A stretch of 27,474 nucleotides of DNA from Geosiphon pyriformis. Lineage: Eukaryota > Glomeromycota > Glomeromycetes > Archaeosporales > Geosiphonaceae. This document shows, in pieces, positions 19,869 to 27,474 of this stretch. The stretch lies in NCBI GenBank assembly GCA_016748015.1, contig JAAOMT010000786.1, forward strand, positions 131,903-159,376, written 5' to 3'. The notes beneath the pieces are model-generated. The model was not told the DNA's origin and did no database searches. It was given only the letters and a program-made list of their open reading frames with translations. The position numbers were made by a program, and so were the translations under genes. Position 1 is the stretch's first letter. The number at the start of each line of letters is the position of its first letter.

Positions 19869-20645
19869 ATCCACAGAGACAGAGCACCCCAGAAATACAC
19901 AAAAGTAGCAACTATTGGAACAGTAAGAAAGAACCACTTCTCATATGAAAAAGCACTATTTCAATACTTTCGAAAAGACTTAGGAATACTAGCAGAAACT
20001 GCTTATGCAGAAAGTGATTTTTGTAATTATATTAATGCAAAAATTGACTGCTTATTAGGCCATGCAACCAACACAGGAAAACTGGGAGAACAAATCCATT
20101 AAAGCTTATTAGGGTACTCAACAACTATAACCACCCGAGCAATTACTGAAACTCTGTGCATAATTGATACAGACATTAAATATTATGTGGCAAAATGATT
20201 CTCTCAAGTACAACAACCAGTGGAATCCAACCCTGAAGAATACGAAGATGAATTCAACAACCCCATAACTGCCCAAGCCAAGTTCATGGTCAACAAGAAA
20301 TCAAGGTTCCTCTTCCCAACAACTCTATTATATCATCAGACACCCCAAAGTAGAATTGTATTCAACCCACCCCTGGAAACCCAGTCAAAAACACCATGAA
20401 CTCCTGGAAATTCATATCCTTGAAATCAACATAGTTGGACCAAATTATTAAGAGAATATAGATTATTGTTTGAAAATCTCTCCCCAACACTTAACAAAAC
20501 AGACAGAAATACATCAACATGAGAACTACCACCAATTCAACTATTGACTGAATTATCAGCCACCCCTTCTGAAGAAACAGCTATCCTCCAGCCCATTGGG
20601 AAAATTAACAAAGGGAAACAACCAGAATTAGCATCAGAAGAACAC
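19869..20645 (+). pseudogene. gag: gag N-terminal part (copy C), interrupted
   Basis: A single frame is open from 19869 to the insertion at 20645 with no frameshift, but it has five stops: TAA at 20100, and TGA at 20196, 20397, 20421 and 20520. Recognisable text includes HFSYEKALFQYFRKDLGI and PEEYEDEF. There is no in-frame ATG before the conserved part; a GTA (19905) stands where copy D has GTG. The capsid core and zinc knuckle are not reached. Copy D cuts the frame after a Ser-Glu-Glu stretch. Confidence 0.8.
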
Positions 20646-20847
20646 TGTTACCAGTAGAATTTTAGCTATTAATTAGCATGAAATTATCTTTATAATTTCC
20701 TATAATTAATCAGTATATTAATATTATTTCAAATTATCATTTATTATTTAATCAATTATCACATATCACAATTCAATTAAAATAATCTAATTAGTATAAC
20801 AGAAAGTAGGATGATCAAATTACACAATACTCTGAACTTTGTAACAT

Positions 20848-20970
20848 TCAAAAATTTGCTGAAATTTACAGAAATTCGCCGAAATTATGAATAGTTTACC
20901 CAAATTAATTAATAGTTCAGCGAAATAACTTGTAGTTCATCAAAATATATCTTTAGTTTGCCGAAATTTG
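20848..20970 (+). repeat. CCGAAAT-type repeats in U3 of copy D
   Basis: Short units such as TTCGCCGAAATT and TTTGCCGAAATTT, with decayed versions (TTCAGCGAAAT, TTCATCAAAAT), upstream of the TATA box as in the solo LTR. Confidence 0.62.
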
Positions 20971-21018
20971 AGCAAAGAGAAAAAGTGCAAGTTCATAGAC
21001 TAGTACTACAACAAGTTG

Positions 21019-21026
21019 TATAAAAG
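21019..21026 (+). promoter_or_regulatory. TATA box of copy D LTR
   Basis: TATAAAAG, in the same context as 12633-12640. The bases around it are better conserved between the two LTRs than the AT-rich part upstream. Confidence 0.6.
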
Positions 21027-21620
21027 AAGAGCTTTTCTCTTCTGAAAAATGTATCTTACTTTAGATTTATCTCTTAAAACCATTCTTACACACACAAAAA
21101 GAAATAAATATCAAATAATTTGAAAAAACCAAATTCTTTAATTATTGCACTTGAAAAATCCTCAAAACCCAACTAACATTTTGAAATTGATTAACTACCA
21201 ATTTCAGTAAACTGTTAGTGACTCCAGGCCTGGATAGAAAACGTTTCTCTTGACAAAATTCTATTTCTTTTACAATTCTTTTATTTTTCTTTTTTTTTCT
21301 TATTACAATTATTAAGGTAGGCTACAGACAAGATTCCTGTAGAAGAGTTGACTTTCACAGCAAAGTAACTACACATTTTTAGTGAGCTTTCAGATGAGCA
21401 ATTTCTGGGAAAGAGTTAACGTTTCCCACAATGTAACTATACAAAGTAACTGGCACAGAATTGGCCATTTCACTCATAAGCCCAGCAGTTCAAATTATAG
21501 GAGATAATTTGAAGATAAATTCAGTTATTGGAGGTTCAACTACTTCCTGAAAACGTGAATTCACAGCAAATCAACATTACCAACATTTAAGAAAAGAGAC
21601 CAAAAACCTCTGGTAACATT

Positions 21621-21632
21621 TGGTGCTCTCCC
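21621..21632 (+). other. Primer binding site of copy D
   Basis: TGGTGCTCTCCC starts two bases after the LTR. The first eight bases agree with the PBS of copies A and B and then diverge, so either the tRNA differs or only the shared part pairs. Confidence 0.55.
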
Positions 21633-21642
21633 ACAGAAATAA

Positions 21643-23526
21643 CACAACAACAACAAATTCAAAGTGGCAACTACACCAGACACAGCAACTCTAGAGTATT
21701 ACCAGTCAATTTACATCTACTGTAAGCAAAAATTCAACATTCCAGACGGAATTGAAGTTGTCAAGAAATCAGTATACCAATACATTGAAAACTGCATCAA
21801 CAATTATCTTTTTGGAAACTACAACATCTCAAAAGTTAGAAGCAACCTCTACAATAATTTAGTGCACTATTCACAATTGGGAACAGAAGACCTGAACAGT
21901 GAAACACTTGCTACCTACTTCCAAGAACTTAATTTTAACATTATTGAGTATTGTGAAAAAAAATACCCAGTACAGTCTAAATATTTTTTTGACTTTGAAT
22001 CAGAGACAGAAACAAGTAACAAAGACAAACAAAGATTGAAGCAATACTCAAGAACCACTCCAAACACTCTAATACTACAAAAGACACCTGCCAAACACTT
22101 GCAAACACCTGAACAAGGAACTAGTGTCAAATTACCACTTTCTATTACACCCTTTTCAATTTCATTTGTTCAATCACAAACACCAAATTCACCACTCAAC
22201 TGCTTCTCCAGACCAGAAGATTTTTAGTCACCTAGAAACCCTACTCAACAGCAGGAACCAATATCAACAAGTGCTAATATCATTGATTACTTACAGGAAA
22301 ACGAAAGTAATCATTTAGAAAGCTTGGAAAGTGAAGGAACTGAATCAGAACCAGAAGAAATTACAAAAAACGAAGAAGAAATGACAACTGCTTACATTGC
22401 AAAAATCCCAGAATTCACTGGTAAAGACAATGATACCAGTCCTTAAGAATGGCTTGACAAGGTTCAAAAAGCAGGAGATGCAAATGGTTGGATTGCAGCA
22501 AGAATACTCAAAGCAATTCCCTACTTTCTCCAAAGAACAGCAGAAGAATGATTTGAAAACTTAGAAGAACCATTTGAAAACTGGCAAGTATATAAAGATG
22601 CTTTTCTACAACAATTTACCTATAACAATACCTCTATCACTTTCAGAAACTGCTTTCATAATATCAAACAAGAAACATCTGAAACTGTTATAACCTATCT
22701 TGGAAGATTTAACAAACTTCTTAGATGAATCTGACAATTGGAAACCAATGACTACTATTCTGATGCTCAAATTCTGGATCAATTTATAGTAGGATTAAAA
22801 GACAAACTGATTAAGAAAGTCTGTCCACATGCTCCAGCAGACTTAGCAACTGCTATTAGACATGCAAAGAGCTATGAAATGGCAATGGAAGAAGCAAATC
22901 ACATCAAGCTTGTAAATCTTGCAATTGGAGAAACCAGCTCAGCAGCTGAAGAGAAGATAGACCAACTCACAAAAAAAGTTGAAAGCTACTTCACAAACCA
23001 ACAACAACAACAACAACAACCACAAAGATACCAACCTCCACAACAATGCAACCAAAACAATTTTGGATCACCATCCAACAACCAATCTTAAAATTGTCAT
23101 TATTGTGGAATTCCAGGACACTGGAAACAAGATTGTAAGAAATTACAAAGAGACCAACAAAACAGGAGTAATCAATGTTACTCTTCACCACAACAATCCT
23201 ATTACCAATCTCCACCACCAATCTATTATTCACCAAGACCACAAAATCAAAACTACTATCTATTAGCTCTACAATCAATGCAGCAACAATATCAACAACC
23301 TTTACAATTCAGCCATATCAGACACCACCCACTCAACAATATCAAGTACCAGCAAGAAGATTGGTTCAACATAACCAATTCACACTCCAAAATCAATTGC
23401 AGAATAACCACAACAGAATCAATCCAAATAACCAGTTGGTTCTCCGAAATTCAGCAAAGACCCAATCACTATCATACTCAACCCAGTTATCTTACAATAC
23501 CAGAGGAATCGGATTTTCAACAAACT
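21643..23526 (+). pseudogene. gag: gag part of gag-pol (copy D)
   Basis: The frame is open from 21643, after a TAA. There is no in-frame ATG at the front: the conserved part opens with GTG (21664), and the first in-frame ATG is near 22381. The capsid-like domain lies at about 22380-22900 (EWLDKVQKAGDANGW, FENWQVYKDAFLQQF). Seven CAA codons (22999-23019) precede an intact CX2CX4HX4C knuckle (CHYCGIPGHWKQDC, about 23095-23136). A Gln/Asn/Tyr-rich tail follows. Stops in frame: TAG 22225; TAA 22444 and 23089; TGA 22549, 22726 and 22732. Example: AEE*FENL, where Trp is expected. Confidence 0.88.
22999..23019 (+). repeat. (CAA)7 microsatellite coding polyglutamine
   Basis: Seven perfect CAA triplets in the gag frame, just before the zinc knuckle. 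It also creates a false open frame on the opposite strand. Confidence 0.95.
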
Positions 23527-24222
23527 GCACTTTCTGAAGGTGAAGTTGCAGCACCAAGATCAAATCCTTCCAACCACACCATTCTACCAGCTCAAATTGC
23601 CCAAAATGCCAATCTGTCAGACATATTTCCATTTGAATTTGAAGCAAATGAATCACCATTTTTGCTTAGTAATACAGCAGTTAATGAACAGAAAGCAATT
23701 ACTGCTATGTACACAGAAGCTACAGTGGAAGGAAAACCCATTCACTTAATCTTAGATAGTGGATTAGCTGGAAGTATCATCACTTACCAGCTAATGCAAC
23801 AACTTAAACAAAACGTAAACAGACCAGCTTAAACAGTTATTGTCACAGCTGATGGTATGAAGAAGACTCCAGTAGGAGAAATTGATGATTTCCCTTTTTC
23901 AATTGATGGAATCATCATTCCAATTAAAGTTTTTGTTATGGATGCACCTCAATACTAAGCTCTAATTGGAAATGATTGGCTTCTCAAGGCCAATGCAAAC
24001 CTGAACTGGAAAACTCAAGAACTTAAAATCTCATACTAAGGACAATATACCATAATACCTACAATCTGTGGTATCTTTAACAAACAATCAGAAAAAGCTC
24101 CTGTATTTGAATTTGAAGAAAAGAAAAAAATGCCACTTACTGAAACCTACATGGCTCTTGGATCAACATCCAATTGGACTAAAGAAACAGAACAAGAGAT
24201 TTTTGAAGAATCAAGGGGATAA
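23527..24222 (+). pseudogene. pro: Retropepsin-like protease part (copy D)
   Basis: The aspartic protease cuts the polyprotein. The active site D-S-G is intact (23755-23763, in LILDSGLAGSIITYQL), and the second conserved block ALIGNDWLLKAN is at about 23959-23994. Stops at 23830, 23956 and 24037 (all TAA) and 24220 (TAA) break the frame; before ALIGNDWL the context fits Gln. Same frame as gag, so D shows a gag-pol fusion, not the frame change seen in copy B. Confidence 0.85.
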
Positions 24223-24996
24223 AAGAAAGTTAGATATTCTACACCAGAACCACGGAAACAACCACCCTATATTCCACTCAAATGCAAAGATTGCAACAAA
24301 AAACTTTCATCAATGGGAGCATGTATTTCTCCAGAAGAGGAATATGAAACTCGTACCTGTTACTTTTGCAAAGCATGCCATAGAAAACGATTTGGATCTC
24401 CAAAAAGAAGTGGAAAATGGGACAACACACCTTGCCTTACATGTGGAGAAATGCTACTAGAAGAATGCAATTAGATTGATGTAACAATGAGAAGAGGAGT
24501 ATGTGATCAAACCTGTCAATATGCTCTATCAATTTCAGAAAAAGTCAGAAGAGGAACACCATTTGATGCAGCATACAACAGTGCTCTCAATAAACTTTAC
24601 CACTACCCTCATAATGCTAAAATAATTTTTGACTTAGCAATGGCATTGATCAATGGAGCCATCCAAGAAGATGTCCACCAAATGAAAGAAGCTGAATATA
24701 TTGAGTATACCATGAAATTAGCTGGATTTGATTATAAAGATGAAGTAGAAACCTACCACCAAATTGCAAGCCACACATATCTGACCAAAGAAGCTCAAAT
24801 TCAACAATTAGAGCAAATGAACATTCAATTGTGTGAAAAATGTGTCATGCCTTGTAATGACCAATGGTGTTTAGAATGTTATGCTTTTAGCATTCCTCTG
24901 CCAGATGAGAATGATGAAAATGAAATCGAATTTAGAGTATCTGAACAAGTAGAAGAACTACCAACCACTTCCATTTATCTTCTTGAAAAGCAACCA
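24223..24996 (+). pseudogene. Cys-rich module between protease and dUTPase (copy D)
   Basis: A first cluster (24283-24468) has CKDC, CYFC-KAC, CLTC and a last Cys: repeated C-X2-C pairs such as bind zinc. TAG at 24472 ends it, then the frame is open again. A CDQTC pair follows near 24505. A helical stretch (24550-24830) leads to a second cluster, CEKC-MPC-QWCLEC (about 24832-24880). I cannot assign it to a named domain. Copy B has a smaller Cys patch in the matching place between protease and RT. Possible roles are RNA or DNA binding or a structural zinc site; none is shown. Confidence 0.6.
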
Positions 24997-25662
24997 CCTT
25001 TACAACTTAAATATTTTGACAACCATGGCCAAGGAATCAGACCAGAAAAAGCACACGAAATTGATGCTGGATATGACTTGAGATACCCAGGAAAAGATAC
25101 TTTGATTCTTCAACCAAAGTCTTTGACAAAAATCAATCTAAAAATTGCTCTTAAAATTCCACCAGGAGCAATGATTCAAATTGCCTCCAGATCATCATTG
25201 GCAAGCAAAGGAATCAATATTAGAGGAGGAGTTATAGATGCAGGATACACTGGAAACATTACCATCATGTTACAGAATGAGACAGACAAACCATTTAAAA
25301 TTGAACATGCTGAAAAAATTGCTCAAGCAATTTACTTACTCTTAATCAACATTTCGGGTTTACAATCAGTAAACAACAGAGAACAATTGGGAAAAAGTGA
25401 AAGAGGAACTCAAGGTTTTGGTTCAACTGGACGATTTACAGTTTCAGTAAACATAGTTCTTAGTACACAAAATGAATCTCACCAGATTCTTCAACTTCCC
25501 CAGCCAATTACCATTTCCCCTTTTGGAGAACATCACGAAATTTATACTTGCTCAAAACCCACCACCACACAACAAATCTTTGAATCCAATGAACAAATCT
25601 GTTTGAAGCATGAAATCTCAATTCCAAACGTTTATATTCCCAAAGAAATGAGAAAATTTTGA
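24997..25662 (+). CDS. dut: dUTPase domain in gag-pol (copy D)
   Basis: dUTPase hydrolyses dUTP to dUMP and so limits uracil in the cDNA. All five family motifs are present in order: AHEIDAGYDL (25051-25080), PPGAMIQIASRSSLA (about 25159-25203), GGVIDAGYTGNI (about 25225-25260), the EHAEKIAQ block (about 25303-25326) and RGTQGFGSTG (about 25402-25431). No stop breaks the domain; the open stretch is 24475-25662, ending in TGA. It lies between protease and RT, an unusual place for a gypsy element. A family-specific tail follows motif five. It may still fold, but no separate start was seen, so whether it is ever made is unknown. Confidence 0.88.
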   Translation, partial: PLQLKYFDNHGQGIRPEKAHEIDAGYDLRYPGKDTLILQPKSLTKINLKIALKIPPGAMIQIASRSSLASKGINIRGGVIDAGYTGNITIMLQNETDKPFKIEHAEKIAQAIYLLLINISGLQSVNNREQLGKSERGTQGFGSTGRFTVSVNIVLSTQNESHQILQLPQPITISPFGEHHEIYTCSKPTTTQQIFESNEQICLKHEISIPNVYIPKEMRKF

Positions 25663-26796
25663 ATTACATTCTACAACCCCAATAATTACCCTATTGTTTT
25701 ATTAAACAAACTAGAGATTGGAATCATACACAACAATATTTTTCAAGATGAAAACTCTCAAATTGTCTCTAATTTCATCGAAATTGTAAGACACACTCTA
25801 CTCCCAAATCCAAATATCATTCCCACTACTGAAAACTACCACTTTGTAGAAGAAAAACTCTCTTGAATCAACATAGATCCCTTAAAACCTCAACAACAAA
25901 GACAATTGAAACAATTGATAGCTGAATTTGCAGATATATTTGCAAAAGACAACAATGACTTGGAAAAGACAGACATTGTTTAACATCAGATCCATACAGG
26001 AGATGCTCCACCAAAACGTCAACAAGCTTATCAAGTACCACCTGCCAGTCACCAATTCATCAGAGAAGAGATCCAAAGAATGCTCAATAACGGATTGATT
26101 CAACCATCAAGAAGTCCTTGGGCCTCATCAGTAGTTTTAATTAAAAAAAAAAACGAAAAAATCAGATTCTGTATTGATTATAAACAACTGAATAGTGTTA
26201 CAATTAGAGATGCCTACCCTCTTCCAAGAATTGATGACATGCTAGATGCTCTAGGAAAGGCCAAGTTCTTCTCAACTCTAGACTTGGAAAGTGGATACTG
26301 GCAAGTCGAAATGGACCCAAAAAACCGATCCAAAACAGCATTCACCATCCAAAAAGGAAACTATAAGTTCAATGTTATGTCTTTTGGACTCTGTAATGTA
26401 CCAGCAACATTTCAACAACTTATGGATGTTGTATATAAAGGACTCTTATGGCAATCAGTAGTTGTTTACCTTGATGATACTGATGTGTATTCACCAAGCT
26501 TTGAAGCCCATCTTATTCATTTGCGAGAAGTTTTTCAATGATTACAGAAAACAGAATTGAAGTTAAATATTGAGAAATGTCACTTTAGAAAAACAAGCTT
26601 AATCTTTTTTGGACACATTGTTAGCAAAGATAAAGTCAAACCAAACCTTGGAACAATTAGTGCTGTTAAAAACTTCCAAATCCCAAAAAATACCACAGAG
26701 CTATGAGGATTTGTAGGATTAGTCTCCTATTACCGAAAATTTATTAAAGAATTTTCAGAAATTGCCAAACCACTCAATTATCTCACCAATAAAAAT
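25663..26796 (+). pseudogene. pol: Reverse transcriptase part (copy D)
   Basis: RT copies element RNA into cDNA. After a linker with TGA at 25864 and TAA at 25981, the domain runs from about 26010: RFCIDYKQLNSVT, then FSTLDLESGYWQVEM with the first catalytic Asp, then YLDD intact (26467-26478). GHIVSKDKVKP and GFVGLVSYYRKFI follow, the usual Ty3/gypsy thumb. TGA at 26539 and 26704 break it; the latter precedes GFVGL, where Arg is usual (CGA to TGA). The open stretch with the active site is 25984-26541. Confidence 0.92.
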
Positions 26797-27279
26797 GTGC
26801 CATACAAATGGACTGAAGAACAACAAAAAGCATTTGAAACTCTTAAAACAAAGCTAACAACAGCTCCAGTCCTTGCTTACCCAGACTTCAACAAACAATT
26901 CCAATTAGCCACTGATGCTTCACACATAGCATTTGGTGCCATCTTATTACAATTGGATGAAAAGAGGCAAGAACAAGTTATCGCTTATGCTAGTAGAACA
27001 CTCAAACCAACAAAACTAAAATATGGCTTAACTGAATTAGAAGCTGCTGCAATTATTTGGGCTCTTAAACATTTTCAACAATATCTGAAGAATGGAAAAG
27101 AATTTTACATAATAACAGACAACATTGGTCTCAAATGGCTCAATAAAAAGAAAACTAAACAAAGTGCCAAACAGTCTCAATGGAATGACTTCCTAGCAGA
27201 CTACAGATATATTGTACACCACAAACCAAAAAAACTACATACCAATGTTGATAGCCTCTTAAGAATAAGACAAGATTAA
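26797..27279 (+). pseudogene. pol: RNase H part (copy D)
   Basis: RNase H removes the RNA template. The three acidic motifs are present: ATDAS (about 26910), LTELEA (about 27030) and ITDN (about 27115). The open stretch is clean to TAA at 27277-27279. The tail (QWNDFLADYRYIVHHKPKK) is the usual one before integrase. It is in the same frame as gag and RT. Confidence 0.9.
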
Positions 27280-27474
27280 TACCAACAACAATTCCATCAC
27301 AACTTACCAACTTACCAACAAAATAACCAAACAAGAATGGATTCCAGAAATTACAGCAATCTTAAAAATTATTTGGAAACTCTTACCATGCCAGAAAACT
27401 GGTCTCCAAGTGAAAAACACTGCTTACAACACCAATCAAAACAATATTTCATATACCAGAACAAAATCTATTAT
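27280..27474 (+). pseudogene. Region between RNase H and integrase (copy D), cut by window edge
   Basis: The same frame continues open after the TAA at 27277. A Gln-rich start leads to MPENWSPSEKHCLQHQ and FIYQNKIYY, like the short segment just before the integrase zinc domain. The window ends before the zinc domain. Confidence 0.65.

Larger units (their letters stand above)
18777..20645 (+). mobile_element. Ty3/gypsy copy C: LTR and start of gag
   Basis: The LTR (18777-19843), PBS and first part of gag are present before copy D interrupts it at 20646. The rest of C should lie to the right of D, outside the window. It is inserted in the Tigger transposase, with ATTG as left flank. Its gag is related to, but different from, that of D. 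Confidence 0.85.
20646..21618 (+). repeat. 5' LTR of gypsy copy D (973 bp)
   Basis: It begins TGTTACCAG and ends CTGGTAACA, a perfect 9-bp terminal inverted repeat. It aligns with the solo LTR at 12282-13241. The left flank is ACAC. It contains CCGAAAT-type repeats (about 20848-20970), TATAAAAG at 21019 and a pyrimidine tract near 21283-21301. Confidence 0.93.
20646..27474 (+). mobile_element. Ty3/gypsy copy D with dUTPase (cut by right window edge)
   Basis: 5' LTR, PBS, then one long coding frame: gag, protease, Cys-rich module, dUTPase, RT, RNase H and the region before integrase. The frame never shifts between 21643 and 27474, but 17 stop codons interrupt it. It is inserted in the gag of copy C. 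Integrase and the 3' LTR are outside the window. A solo LTR of this family sits in the LINE. Confidence 0.93.

Noticed and set aside
22991-23278. 95-codon minus-strand ORF rich in Val.
   Set aside because: Shadow of the (CAA)7 and Gln/Asn-rich gag codons on the plus strand.
21643-27279. A changed nuclear code in which TGA means Trp/Arg and TAA/TAG means Gln.
   Set aside because: TGG, CGA and CAA/CAG are used freely in the same frames, copy B also has frameshifts, and catalytic residues are lost alongside. Decay explains it better.
21643-27474. Classical Neurospora-type RIP as the sole cause of the stops.
   Set aside because: CAA to TAA fits the CpA preference, but TGG to TGA changes a C in CpC context on the other strand, and CGA to TGA is a CpG change. 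The pattern is mixed, so only a general deamination signature is claimed.

Overview
The window holds no recognisable host gene. It is a stack of degenerate transposable elements in AT-rich DNA with very few CG dinucleotides. The protein styles point to a fungus, most likely an arbuscular mycorrhizal fungus (Glomeromycotina, Rhizophagus-like): Ty3/gypsy polyproteins with an internal dUTPase, a LINE carrying zinc-knuckle, endonuclease, RT and RNase H domains, and a pogo/Tigger DDE transposase. This placement is an inference from protein resemblance, not from a host marker.

Layout: (1) 1-925, minus strand: the 5' end of gypsy copy A, running off the left edge. (2) 926-1226: AT-rich spacer. (3) 1227-8939, plus strand: gypsy copy B of the same family, with both LTRs, PBS, gag, protease-RT-RNase H, integrase, an unidentified third ORF and a PPT. 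A and B lie head to head and form an inverted repeat of at least 0.9 kb. (4) 8940-9623: very AT-rich and empty. (5) 9624 to about 17320, minus strand: a nearly full-length dead LINE, split at 12282-13241 by a solo LTR. (6) 17321-17617: AT-rich spacer. (7) 17618-18776, minus strand: the 3' part of a pogo/Tigger transposon. (8) 18777-20645: the LTR and start of gag of gypsy copy C, inserted in the Tigger. (9) 20646 to the right edge: gypsy copy D (gag, protease, Cys-rich module, dUTPase, RT, RNase H), inserted in the gag of C. The solo LTR in the LINE belongs to the same family as D.

The elements are dead, and they died in a consistent way. In C and D the coding frame runs unbroken with no frameshift, yet it is punctuated by 22 in-frame stops. 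Each stop is at least compatible with one C-to-T or G-to-A change at a Gln, Arg or Trp codon. In the gypsy B RT, the LINE and the Tigger transposase, catalytic Asp codons have become Asn (GAY to AAY). This suggests cytosine deamination, by methylation or a RIP-like process, acting on all repeats in the locus.

The best leads are: the 12-bp array that accounts exactly for the 72-bp length difference between the two LTRs of copy B; the TTTAAAC heptamer in correct phase at the gag/pol junction of B; the Cys-rich module between protease and dUTPase/RT; the intact-looking dUTPase in D; and the unidentified third ORF of B, which ends inside the 3' LTR.
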